From: Plantago elongata
Taxonomy: Eukaryota > Streptophyta > Magnoliopsida > Lamiales > Plantaginaceae
Direction of reading: 5' to 3'
Length of the DNA: 33,823 nt
Assembly: GCA_036897095.1 (NCBI GenBank)
Contig: JAYMSP010001290.1
Span: 1-33,823, forward strand
Shown: one piece after another, positions 23,056 to 33,823 of the stretch
How positions within the stretch are numbered: position 1 is the stretch's first letter
Layout of the letters: the number at the start of each line of letters is the position of its first letter
Notes under the pieces: model-generated
Told to the model about the DNA's origin: nothing
The model's database searches: none
Seen by the model: the letters and a program-made list of their open reading frames with translations, nothing else
Translations under genes and position numbers: made by a program

Positions 23056-23930
23056 TTAATTAATTTGACATTTTAAACTAGTATTACTTTCCTCAATCAA
23101 GCGAAACGTCTGCTTCTGCACCCCTCTTGCTTCAATATCATCAACACCACCACCACCTTTACCTCCGGCTTCATCATGAATTTCAAAGTGCAAAACTTCC
23201 TTGCCCATTTGACCCTCGTAATTCATTCTTTTTTGCCACTTCAAATATTCCTTAATGACTTTCCAACAATGCATTATCTTGAACAACTCATTTTTTGTAT
23301 GCATCCCCCTATATGAAGTTTTCGCATACTTGAGGATGCCATCTTCATTGTGACCACTCCTTCACTAATCGCTTGGACAACCTCATCACAAGTGCTCACG
23401 AACAGGTTTACATGATCATCATCCGATTCCATCACCCCGAAGAGAACTTACAGTTCAAGCTCAAAGTGCTTTCATGTTGTCTGTCCGTGCCTCGTTCCAC
23501 ATAGCCAAGACTTGCTTCAAGAACAGAGTAGTGAACTTCATATCGGTCTCGGCTATGCAATCTTTCACTAACTGCCATAAACTGAGTGAAAGATCTTCCT
23601 CTGGCTAGAATATTTTGGCCCTCCGCCCTCATCTCCAATGTGGTGGCGGACTTCTTCACAGTTTTTTTTTATCAGGCTTTGGCATTTTTGATTTGTTTGT
23701 TTGGTGGTGGTGGTGGTTGAGTCTCCAATACATTTTTCGGGCATGACGACTGAAAATTTTGAGGCATATATGCACCGGGAAAGAGATATGGATCGTGTAC
23801 TGTATTTGAGTTGAAGTTCTGGTACGAATGAGTTGGGATTGACTAATGTGAGTACTTTGGTGTTGCATGAATATTTGAAATTAGGCGGGATCGCTCGTGG
23901 GTGGGGTGGGGTGTTTGCTCCCATCGACCA
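23056..23930 (-). pseudogene. Decayed transposon-associated SANT-like/NAM-associated gene (PIF/Harbinger type)
   Basis: On the minus strand, fragments in order resemble the plant proteins annotated as Myb/SANT-like with a NAM-associated C-terminus, which accompany PIF/Harbinger transposases. They are a Pro-rich leader (FPGAYMPQNFQSSCPKNV, PPPPPNK), a SANT-like start (PEEDLSLSLWQLVKDCI), an acidic stretch (MESDDDHVNLFVSTCDEVVQ) and the typical KNELFKIMHCWKVIKEYLKW. The fragments lie in different frames with stops between them (for example a TAG just before PEEDL), so the gene is dead. No transposase gene or terminal repeats were recognised in the window. Family assignment is from memory of the W...HCW.VLK..PKW pattern. 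Confidence 0.55.
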
Positions 23931-24132
23931 CCCAACAATTAGCAGTCTCAGTCATCTATCAACTATCATTATAACTATAACACGTGTTGTATGGTCATTA
24001 TAATTCTAGTATATGGATATATAAACCAATCTAATTCTTTATCCATATTTCTCTTCAAAGCTTTAGTAACATTTTTCTACTTTGCACTTGCAATTATAAT
24101 TATGACAATCTGACGTTAAAATTGATGATAAA
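23931..24132. other. 3' flank of the pectate lyase gene
   Basis: Short AT-rich spacer that should include the pectate lyase 3' UTR. Nothing else is seen. Confidence 0.4.
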
Positions 24133-26292
24133 TCACATATACATGAATAAAGTGGCGAAAAATAAGATTGTGGTAGGAATTGATTTTGTTGGTGTTGACC
24201 CACTTCTGAATATCATCCCAAAGTTATCCCAATTGTCATAACCACTGCTTGACCCATGTCTTCCATTGGTTGTTGCTCCGGTCGTCGCCGCACCATATTG
24301 TATGCTCACACTATTATCTCTACATCATCATAGTACATAATACATATATTGAATCAGTTATCATAAGCAGTAAAATTATTTATAGGGATGACGACACCCT
24401 AACTGCAATTAATCAAGAACCAAGTATTATCAACATATATATGTTTGTGTACCTTGGACCTCCAAGAACACCTGCATTCATGGTGAGTTGGTCTATTAAG
24501 AGGGCAGAATTTGGTTGAATGCTTGTGGCCTTGGCGTATTGCATGCTTAACTCTTGACCTGATGGCACAAAGAACGCTCCATTCACCAGCAGATCACCTT
24601 CTGTCCTCCAATTCCATTGCGACCACTCTGTTTCGTCTGTATCCACACGCTTGGTTACCTGTGTATGATTCAAACTTACTAAATCAGAGAATGAGAATTG
24701 ACATTACATATTTATTTAGTCGGTTTCATACGACGAACCAACCAACCAACCTCTTTTGCATTGGAATCTGTTGGAGCAGTGTAACGATTTCCTTGACTAT
24801 TGATGGTTGGATTGGCACTTCCACCAATTGCATACATTTTCCATTGACTAAAATCATTGTTCACTACGTGTATGTAGCCCCTCCTGCATCTAGGCATTCG
24901 TTGAACCAGCCCTTCACCGAAGTGATTAAAAGCTATTGTCACCTAAACATTATTGATCACAACCATCCATTAGTGCAGAACTGAATATGACTTTGAACAT
25001 GTTAAGCATGTACCATATATACCTGCATCCCCGAATCAAGCAAGTAGTTGTCATTATGTCCCAATAACATAACCTCGTCATGGTGAGAAAAGTAGGAATT
25101 CGAGATCGTGATAGCAGTGGAAGCCATGATGGCATCGATAAGGCCATCCGCACAGTGTGAGAGGGCACAATGATCTATCCATATATTCCTCGACGAATAT
25201 ATTGATATACCATCACCGTCGGATCTCCCTCTGTACCCGAAATGTCTAGGGCTCGACCTTATGTTGGTATTCCCGGAAGGTAGGCAGTTCGACACGTGAA
25301 TGTTATGAATTATCACATTGCTCACATATTGCAACGTAATGCATCCGTTTCCGGTTATAAGAACGTTTGCCCCACGCCCATCTACCGTCTTGTAGCTATT
25401 GAAAATCAACTCATGCTTTAGCCTGATCACCATGTTCGGCTGCCCGAATATGATCCATAGTGGCTCATCTTGGATAACTGCATGACGTAGTGTTCCGGGG
25501 ACAGGGTTGACCGTGTCTTCATCAGAAGAGTCGCTTACCACGTAATAACGTCCTCCTTTTCCACCCAATGCCCCACGCCCAAACCCGATGGAACAATCGG
25601 CCAGGTGCTGACGGTTTGCGGCCCAATTGGGGTCGCATCGCCAACAGTCGTCAATTGGGTTGCCAGTGAGACATTGGGCCTGACCGTCGAGTTTTGATAT
25701 GCTGCCGAGCCTTTTAGATATCGAAACGTTTACACTCCTGCAAATAATTGATGCATGCTATTATTGTTGTTAAAAGTATAACTTCTTAATGTTAGTAATT
25801 ATTAGAAGTATTTGGAATTTCCCATTTCTCCTAGTAAATTTTAGTTAACTAATTCAATAGAAAAAAGCTACATGTTTAGACTTTGGATACAAAATACAAA
25901 ATTAAATATTTAACATTTTCTTCAAGACACTACAAACATTCTAAACATGTTTAATACATAAACATCCAAACATGTGATGTGGATCCTGAAAATTTGTAGA
26001 CATATTTAATCATGGGCATATTACAAAGACAAACACTCTAAACATGTCACCGAAAACTCAACTCAACTCGAACTCGAATTCGAGCTTGTAGACAAACACT
26101 CAAATATATACGTACGTACCTATGCAGATGTTGAACAACAGATTCAGGGTCAGGGTGTTGATGTGAAAGGATGGTGAGGTTGAATAAGGTTGAAGCTGAA
26201 ACAATGGAGGAAGAAAGAAGGATGATGATTATTATTCTTCGAAGAAGAAGGAAAAGAATATGGTATGTAGATGATGATTTATGAAGCATCAT
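24133..26292 (-). CDS. Pectate lyase-like protein (PL1 family) with a GPI-signal-like tail
   Basis: Minus-strand exons 26292-26120, 25737-25023, 24942-24751, 24658-24453 and 24304-24133 join in frame (1458 nt, 485 aa). The N-terminus has a hydrophobic signal segment ([20 protein letters not shown]), then [13 protein letters not shown] and the plant PL1 core: DGDGISI (231-237) and WIDHCALS (244-251), [30 protein letters not shown], and [15 protein letters not shown] (302-316), which carries the expected catalytic arginine. These are the calcium-binding and catalytic blocks of pectate lyases, which cleave de-esterified homogalacturonan in the cell wall by beta-elimination. Exon 5 lacks the usual short Cys-containing end and instead encodes a Ser/Gly/Thr-rich linker ending in a hydrophobic tail ([16 protein letters not shown], 470-485) after SGST, like a GPI-attachment signal. 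The usual RCRHG reads RCRRG at 317. Substrate and anchoring are inferred. Confidence 0.9.
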
Positions 26293-26374
26293 GTGATATC
26301 GATGGTTAATTAATTTGGATTTGTATGTTTGTTTCTCGTTAACTTAAGTAATAAGATCAATCCAACCAAGATAC

Positions 26375-26381
26375 TATATAT
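26375..26381 (-). promoter_or_regulatory. Possible TATA box of the pectate lyase gene
   Basis: On the minus strand an ATATATA lies about 83-89 bases upstream of the start codon. The spacing is plausible, but the surrounding DNA is AT-rich, so this is weak. Confidence 0.3.
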
Positions 26382-26972
26382 CTGCATGTATGTTTCTTTC
26401 TTTCTTCATTACTGGACTTGGTATCGCCTCTCTTCATGTTTTCTACGCAATTACAGACTTCGGTATTCCGTTCATACAATCTCAACGTCAACCATCTTAC
26501 CAACTACCCACATATACTTCTAAATCGCGATTTATATTCATTCATATACTTTGTTATACTTTGTTAATTAATGTACGATACACTCAAACACTATGATAAA
26601 CTACATTATATGATTTTTATTGTGGTGGTTCGATCTAATAAGTTATCTGGACTATTTTCATTACAGTATTTGTTAATGTGGTTTTTAATATATTACTATA
26701 AAACATAATAAGTTGAGATTCACACATTAATTAAAATATATCTGGATTGAAGATTATTAAACATGCATGTAATGAGATAGCATATTTCGAAAGGTGTAGA
26801 TCATAAAGCGTGTATGAATCTTGATTGAGGAATAAAGTGTGATTCGATCTTGTTCATGCGTTTGTGTTCACATATGATTGTTAGGGGTTAGTGGGTTAGA
26901 AATATACTGTGAACCCCACCCCATCCACCTTAATTATACACTTCATCAAAGTGACAATATATTTAAAATGCA
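26382..26972. other. Upstream spacer of the pectate lyase gene
   Basis: AT-rich DNA likely to contain the remaining pectate lyase promoter. The small plus-strand frames at 26329-26596 have no coding signal. No repeat was recognised. Confidence 0.4.
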
Positions 26973-27172
26973 GGGGCGGTTTGGTATGGGATTAAAATCA
27001 GTTCATTTGATTTATCACTGTTTGATATGGGATTAAAATCAGTTCATTTAGTTCGATAAACAGTAATTTGACTTAAAATACACTTTAACTACTCCATTTC
27101 AATTTCATTTCAAACACAATTTCATTAAAATCCATCTAAATGCCCATTTAAATTCTATACCAATTGGCCGCG
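26973..27172 (-). mobile_element. MITE-like repeat, copy B
   Basis: The left end reads GGGGCGGTTTGGTATGGGAT and the reverse complement of the right end reads CGGCCAATTGGTATAGAATT, an imperfect terminal inverted repeat. Its right two-thirds match the 11.5-kb copy in the opposite orientation. The left third has a short tandem duplication (ATGGGATTAAAATCAGTTCA occurs twice about 38 bases apart) that copy A does not show. A Tourist/PIF-like class is suggested by the GGGGC.GTTTGG end. Confidence 0.6.
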
Positions 27173-28463
27173 TAGTCCTAGTTCGCAAAAAAAAAGCCTT
27201 CAAACATGTCCAAACCTAATTATATTTACATCCCACCAGCTTACATTTCTCAACATCACAATACATTTAAAAGGTAAACGAAATATATTACTAACATATG
27301 AAAATATTACTGGGCAAATCACACAAGCAATTAAATTTTGGGGGCATATCAATTTTTTCCTCCATATAAAACGTAATAACTTTTACGATTTGGACAGTGT
27401 ACTTCTTGTCACTAAGGTAATATTATTCAGAATTTTAATATAATTTGTTTTTCTTTATAAAATACACCGCAAAGCAAAATGTGAAACCAAAACCAAGTTT
27501 TATATATAAATTTACTAATACAAATCCGTGGCCATGCCAACAGAAAGAGAATGATAAAATAATTTTATCGAGAAACTGAGGTAGTCATTATATGAACAAC
27601 ATTAATTGTGTTGCTGTGTAGTCCTTCTTCACCCAATATTATATTATATTTATTATTTGTTTATATTAACTATAGAAAATATAAACATATTTCTTACCGT
27701 ACCCGGCCTGTAAACATTTTTATTTTCCTTTACAAAATACACTGCGAAGCAAAATGAGAAACCAAATTCAAGTTTAATAAATTTATGGTTGTTGAATTTA
27801 GAAGAAGGGTTGTCTAAAGGGAGAGATCGAATAATGCGGTGACTACATATACTTTGTTTGCAGTTTCCGCGGGACTCATCCCATTCCTACCTTCCAAATA
27901 AACTAAAATCAGACATCTATATCTTTCTCGTCTCTTCACAATTCTACTTCTTCTTCGCCCCCATTCAACTTTTTGAAGTTCACATTTCATAAATTTTAAC
28001 TACAAATTACTTTAAAATTATACTCCATTTTAAATGTGCAAGTTTCTTGTACATGATCTATATTAATTAAGATACTACAAAAATGATATTTTTAGATATA
28101 AGTATAATGATGTAACTAATACTATAAATCATATTTTATTATGTCAAAATGCTTTGGATGATCTAATTTATGAATATAAATGAATGCCATTCGTTCTCGT
28201 ACCATTGCTTCACAAAATAGAGTTAGTGTGAGGTTCAGGAGAAAAATTAAACTCTAATGATAAAACACAAAAGGTTTTAGTGCAAAACATGTAATTTTAT
28301 TGTGAAAATAACATATTTGTTGATTGGAGGTGTTGATTTGTTCTGAATGTTGAATATGCAAGATCGACTTGAAGTGCTTGTTGGCAGGGAGGAAGGCGAG
28401 CGGTCCATCAAGTGCCCGGTAGAGGTGGCGAGAACTATGAGGTGGTCTACGGACTAAACTGCA
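27173..28463. other. AT-rich spacer with a local duplication
   Basis: No gene is supported. A segment of about 66 bases at 27448-27513 recurs in the same orientation at about 27717-27784; both contain AAAATACAC.GC.AAGCAAAAT and then GAAACCAAA..CAAGTTT. The remaining sequence is low-complexity AT-rich DNA with no recognisable feature. Confidence 0.5.
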
Positions 28464-28590
28464 GTTTCCTTGCTCGAATAAATGAGATTATCTACATGTT
28501 TGTCTGCAATGAGCCGTAGTTTCCTTGCTTGAATAAATGATATTATCTACATGTTTGTCTGCAACGAGCCGTAGTTTCCTTGCTCGAATG
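28464..28590. repeat. 55-bp tandem repeat, about 2.3 units
   Basis: GTTTCCTTGCTCGAAT starts at 28464 and 28574 and, with one change (CTTGAAT), at 28519, exactly 55 bases apart. The two full units differ by about three bases. There is no coding frame and no unique spacer, so it is a simple minisatellite. Confidence 0.85.
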
Positions 28591-29045
28591 TAGGACTAGA
28601 TCACCTAAGCACGGGCAATTTCCACCTAGAACATGGTTTCGACTGAATTTGCTAGTGTTTCGTACTTAACTTGTTCAGCGAGCATCAACTCAACTCAATT
28701 CAACCTTTGCTACTTACCTGTATAGAACAATTCTATAGAATCAAATATAACATCGGAAACAAAGTCTATATTAAAGCAAAATCTGTCAAGGCCGTCTCTT
28801 CCAGGCTGACATTTATATTATATAGCATCTTATGGACTCAACAAAACTAACTGAAGCTACATAAACAACGCACATAATCCTACTTGACGCTTGGATACCA
28901 TTTCACTATTGGTGAAAGAATTACACTACCCGCGGAAACACAACTAGTGGGGATCAACATTTATTCCAGCACAGGACAGCAAATAGTATATCTAGGTCCT
29001 ACAATGTTGCTTCACAGATCAAGTTTTTACCATAACTACCTTAGA
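28591..29045. other. 3' flank of the NAC gene
   Basis: Contains the probable 3' UTR of the minus-strand NAC gene. The plus-strand open frame at 28884-29090 is a chance frame. No other feature is seen. Confidence 0.45.
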
Positions 29046-32000
29046 CTAATTAGCACATATGTATGCCCCAAGCTTGAAGCTCATGGCTAAAATCAGGACC
29101 AACATAAACATGAAGCAGAACCAACCACTCAACATGCTTGAGTCATTCTTCCCTGGAAACAAGCTGACTCTCGATTCCAAACTGGCAGATCCATCATCAC
29201 CATGTGCGAACCCAAAAGAGAGTATAAGGCGGAAATTTCCATGCTTCCTACTGCCAGCATTCACATGTACCGAACTAGATGATCTAGCCACAGAACTGAG
29301 TTGATAAACTGCATCTTTCAGAGGGAACTCTGCTGCAAATGCTGGGGGTGCAGGTATACTGCCCAACATTTCACTTGCCTTCTTGACAAACGTATCTGCA
29401 CCCATAAAAGTAACCCCAGATAAGTACACAGAAAACATATCCCCTAGAGGCCTAGACTAGCCACAAACAACATGAATGTACTTCCAGAGAGGTGAAATCG
29501 GGCTAATTTGATCCAATAATTAAACCAGTATCTAGGTACTTAAGGCAAAAACTAAAACAGTCAGTACCTGATTGACCTCTAGCAAACTCTTGCTTATTGG
29601 AAGCATCATTAGTATTACCATATATGAGCTCTCCACTGGGCAGAAAAGCTTCCTCAGTTCCCGGAAATGATTCCTGACATGTGCAAGTAACAAAATTAAG
29701 AAGCGTAAAAAGAAAAGGAGAAAAGAGAAACAACAGTCAAAGTGATAAAAGTAGCCCACAATTAAGGTTCCAAAGAGACTGTAACAAGAATCCAGTAAAT
29801 GCGATAATAAGTAGTCTCCATAGTAAGATGCGAATTGCATAGTGGTTTAATTGAAGTCCTGAACAATAAAGAGCAAGTGAAGGTGTTAACAATACCTTCT
29901 GAGAAAGCAGCACTTGATCAGAAGTCAGGCCATTACTTCCTGATACAACAGCCGAATCATATGTGAAGTATGGTGAATTGTCATTGGCATCAACAAAAGT
30001 GAGGTACTCGTCAAACATGTCAGGAGCAGACGCATTCGTTTGAACGGGACTAAAGATATCATTAGTTTCAATAAAGTCTTCAAGGTTATCAAAAGCATCT
30101 AGGAATGGTTCATCAAGTAAGAAGTTCAAATCCTCAAAACTCCCAGAATTGCTTGATTCACCAGTGTAGTCATGCTTGGATGGTTTATCTTCCATATTAT
30201 ATGGAGTAAGCATGCCACAAGAGAACTTATCATAAGGTTGCTCCAGTTGTATATACTGTTTTCCGGCTGGCACCGTTAGCTCCTGGTTACCACCAAGCTC
30301 AGTTGTTTCTTCGATGGTGCTCCCATCAGAAGATTGGAAGCCAGAGAGAGGAGTGGCATCTGATGAAACAGTTGTTTGGAGAATCTGGTAGAAGCAATCA
30401 TTGACAAAAGATTATTGCAAACTGTGCAATTGCAGCAGATGACAATGGCTTGTATAAGAACATAACCAAAACATGTTATTGAGAGTGGCAAAAACAATAA
30501 GCAGTGAGAAGTAGATGAAGAAAAAGGCCTTATTCCTACACTTTATACACAAGATTAGCAAGATAGAAACAACGGGAGTACCAACCTGCTCAAGTTCACG
30601 AGTGTTTAAACAGTCATCATCACCAAAGTCAAGAACTCCAGCAGTCTCATTTGGAGCATCATCCTCCTCCCATTCCTCTTCCACAAATGGTGCACCATAC
30701 TGTTCACCGTTCTTTGGCCCTGATCCACTCTTCTGGAAGACTCGACAAAGAACAAATGCATCCTTCACCACAAAATTGTTAAGACCAATTAGAAAGTTAA
30801 ATATTTATGATATATTAACTTCAAATCTGCTAATTCATTGATATACTCCACATGTTGATCATAATGTAAATGATACTCCCTCTGTCCTGTAAAGCGTTTC
30901 CCATGGCTCGTGAGTGCACACCGCACACATACTATGGAGAAGCATTTGGGGGAATAGAGGGATTATACTTATAGTATTATTAGTCCAGTGACATGAGAAT
31001 AGAGCAAATGAGGTTACAAAAGGATCCAAATTGATGCTTTTGCACACACGCTCAGGCTTTCAGTTAACTTTTAAATATACAGAAGTTCAATACTATCTCT
31101 ATGCTGCTCTGGCCGGCGACAGTCCATCTAGGACAGTCTAAGAGTACAAAAGAAATCCAAACACATGCAAGCAACTCACCTGAACAGCTCCTAATTTCTC
31201 TAACTCAACATCCGCCATTCTATACTCGTGCATGACCCAGTTACTCCTCAGACCATTTGGTGCTCTACCATTATGATAGACAAGTGTTTTCTTCATCCCA
31301 ACAATCTGTTTCTTATGATAGATAGCCCTATCCTTTCCAGTTGTCTTCCAATACCCCTTCTCAGTTGCACGATTGGTCCTTGCTTTATTGCCGAACTTAT
31401 GGTCCAACAGACTGAAGAAGTACCACTCCAGATCTCTAGTCTTTAATTTTGACATGCCTACCAGAACACAAATGAAGTCAAGACAAGGACAAAAAAGAGG
31501 AAAGAGAAGGGGGAGAATAAATAAGTCGCAAGTGCAGTAAAAATATACCAACATAAACGACAAGATTAAGAGATACATACACAAAACAAAACGCCAGATT
31601 ACTAAGACTAATTTCAACGACAGTTACGTTCATCATATGGTGGAGGTGACAAATTGTAATATCGGGCCTGTACCCTTCATATGTTTGAACTTACCAGCAG
31701 CCACAAGTCCAAGAAAGGGAGCTCCTTGGCAGCAGCTGTTGGCACATGAAGAGGAGAATAGGTTTGGAGGATGAACAAAAATCTTTCACTTGCTGGAAGA
31801 GTTGTACTGGTGATAGAAATCTCATCTTCATTCAATATAGTACCTGTATCATTTTTCAATGCCGTAAAACCAATTACCTTGAATCTTACCAAAACCCAAT
31901 GAAACCTACTCGAGTACTCGCTCCATCCTAGACCAAATGTCATATGTGGTTTTGGGCACGGAGATAAAGATATAAAGTAAAAGTAGTGGGATTAGAGTAG

Positions 32001-33137
32001 ATTTGTAGTATAATGGCCCAAATATGTAAGTGCACATGGGTGCACAATTTGCAAAAAACGGAAAGTGAGGTTCCGCTCTACAGGATTGATGATATACATC
32101 TCTCTAAGGTTTGTTAGAAGGCTGAATGCATAGTGTGGTTGAAACTCGGGAACATATACGATGTTTGTTAAGGCCTTGGAGAAGAGATTGTCACTCTTCA
32201 CAATCTCTTCTACGGAGAGACTCAATATCAGGGAACTTAAAGACTCAACAGGTGTAGTGTCGTGCTGGAAGTGGCAGCAACACCAAGATTCATAAAAAGA
32301 ACGATTTTTTAGTGAAAGGAAAGGAAACATCAGAATGAAATCAACATACAGGGCAGAGGAGGTCGTATTTCTTACGATGAACCAAGAATCTGGAACAAGG
32401 CTGTGTCTGCAAACTAATTTGGAAACTTACTGAACAGAAGGCGAACTCGAAATTACAGGCATCAATTGTTAAGAACTAGAGTGAATACACCACCACATCA
32501 ATTGTTTTTGCAGAAATTACACAGGCAGTGGTTTTCGAAATGTTAAGAACGAACAGGCATTCCTTACAAAATCTGGGTACATATGCTTGTCTGAGCAATT
32601 GATGTGTTCAAATTTAGACAAGTTGATCAATAATCAATGATAATAATTGTTACAGGAATATACAATTTCCTCTTAAATGAATTCATGACTCTTGTTCTCT
32701 ATTAAATCACTCTTCTTCCTCAACAAAATTACCCAATCCTCTCCTGATAGTAAAAAAAAGAAAAAAAGACAGACAGAGATCTCAACACTGAAATAAAATT
32801 GATTAATTGATCTGCTACTAATGGAGGAATCTAAAAATTGATTGATTCATATAATAGAAGGTGGTACGGAAAAGAAAAAAAGGTAGAAAAAGCAAGCAAG
32901 CGTACAAGGGAGATCCCAAGGCTCAGACTTGTAGATATCAATCTGAGAAATAGCATCGAATCGGAGAGGTTTTCCACTGATTTTCCGCTTCAAATAGTAG
33001 CTCACCAATTCCTCATCGGTCGGATGGAATCGGAAACCTGGACCAAGCATAGTCGCCGACCTTGTTGTTGTTGATGACGATGATGATGTTGAGATTTTCC
33101 CTGATTTCCATATCGGTGTAGATGCCGAAGTTTCCAT
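29046..33137 (-). CDS. Membrane-tethered NAC transcription factor (NTL, ANAC053/ANAC078-like)
   Basis: Minus-strand exons 33137-32906, 31457-31180, 30762-30586, 30384-29896, 29673-29568 and 29395-29046 join in frame (1632 nt, 543 aa). A Ser/Thr-rich leader (1-29) precedes the NAC domain: [73 protein letters not shown], and [20 protein letters not shown] at the end (about residue 190). An acidic region follows ([10 protein letters not shown], then [20 protein letters not shown]), consistent with activation. The C-terminus has one hydrophobic segment ([16 protein letters not shown], about 519-534) and a short basic/polar end. This layout matches NTL factors held at the ER or another membrane and released by proteolysis under stress; ANAC053 and ANAC078 are the closest by recalled motif pattern and have been linked to oxidative and proteotoxic stress responses. 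Intron 1 is long (1448 nt). The upstream ATG at 33227 is rejected because no family member extends that far. Confidence 0.92.
30868..30970. mobile_element. Possible MITE remnant inside NAC intron 3
   Basis: GATACTCCCTCTGTCCTGTA opens like a Stowaway-type end, and GGGGGAATAGAGGGATTATA at about 30949-30968 is a poor inverted partner. It lies wholly in the intron between exons 2 and 3 and should be spliced out. The call rests mainly on the left end. Confidence 0.4.
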
Positions 33138-33823
33138 GATAATAGATTTGATTTGGATGAATTTTTTCAACCTAACACAGGATTTTATACAACCCAGACT
33201 TTGTTTGTTCAACAAGAAAAGGATCAAATTGTAATTATATCATTTCAGTAGAAGATTGATTTTCTATTTGAGGAACCAGAACTTTCAAACCTAAACAGCC
33301 CAAAATGAAAAACGGGACTTTCAAATTAGGACGGAGGAGGAGGAAGTATGTTTTTGTCTCGGAAAAAATAACGACTCGAGTTGAGCATGTAGCTCAGTAG
33401 CTCCATATCAAGTGTACATCTTATAGCAAACAATAAATTTACCACTTGTGAATCTTCTCATGGGAAATAGAGCTTATATCCAAGATCAGTAACCTCTACA
33501 AAATCCACTCCTCACCCAAACTCTCTCGCATAAATTGCACTTTCAGTTCCTCTCATTGAAGGTTGTCCTCCAGTCCAAGTGCTAGTTCTAGAGGCTGGTG
33601 CTTGGACTTATGACCTTTAATTCAGAGGAGTTCTTTGTATACAAGTGACCACTAATTCTTATTACTTCAACCTATGTAAACAGCTGAGCTACTCGTAGCG
33701 CGATGTGTGATTTAAACAAGTTGAAGCCAATAGGAACAAATGTGATGCCATACAGTTGCTCTCGGCGTGATGGATAGTTGGCGCTGACTTAGCAATTTTT
33801 CAATGGTCACTTGGAAATTGGAT
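33138..33823. other. Upstream region of the NAC gene
   Basis: Should hold the NAC promoter and 5' UTR. There is no clear TATA box, open frame or repeat. The stretch near 33388-33405 that resembles part of a tRNA D-arm has no cloverleaf around it. Confidence 0.4.

Noticed and set aside
28464..28590. CRISPR-like array
   Set aside because: Units are contiguous without unique spacers, and this is a plant nuclear sequence.
33138..33227. Upstream ATG extending the NAC protein by 30 residues
   Set aside because: The extension resembles a 5' UTR translation and has no counterpart in NAC proteins; the ATG at 33137 gives a normal start.

Overview
This is plant nuclear DNA, almost certainly from a eudicot. 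It is AT-rich, its genes are split by GT-AG introns, and it carries plant-specific families: a CYP71-clan P450, NAC factors, a Pol V-type SPT5-like protein and a pectate lyase. A Lamiales-like asterid is possible from general sequence character, but this is an impression and was not tested.

Layout: (1) 1-565 is the 5' end of a minus-strand Copia-type LTR element with a short 180-bp LTR. (2) 688-972 looks like the last exon of an unidentified plus-strand gene with an in-frame stop in its middle. (3) 973-3600 is AT-rich spacer with a degenerate repeat. (4) 3604-6297 is a complete four-exon cytochrome P450 (493 aa). (5) 6823 to about 9560 is a broken NAC gene split by a 2.1-kb solo LTR with matching target duplications. 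(6) 9590-13080 is repeat-like spacer with an orphan exon-like ORF and a MITE-like element. (7) 13082-20696 is an 18-exon SPT5-like gene (KTF1/RDM3/SPT5L type, 1151 aa) of RNA-directed DNA methylation, with a GW/WG-rich tail and then six CCHC zinc knuckles. (8) 20697-24130 holds a probable 3' UTR intron, a MITE-like repeat and a decayed transposon gene. (9) 24133-26292 (minus) is a five-exon pectate lyase-like gene (485 aa) with a GPI-signal-like C-terminus. (10) 26293-29040 is spacer with a second copy of the 11.5-kb repeat and a 55-bp tandem repeat. (11) 29046-33137 (minus) is a six-exon membrane-tethered NAC transcription factor (543 aa).

All four complete gene models were built by hand by checking that every GT-AG junction keeps the reading frame; total coding lengths are 1482, 3456, 1458 and 1632 nt, each divisible by three. 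The genes do not form an obvious pathway or cluster. The most unusual item is the SPT5-like protein, which joins NGN/KOW domains, an Argonaute-hook-like GW region and a zinc-knuckle array encoded by an 81-bp tandem repeat. No tRNA, rRNA or CRISPR was recognised.
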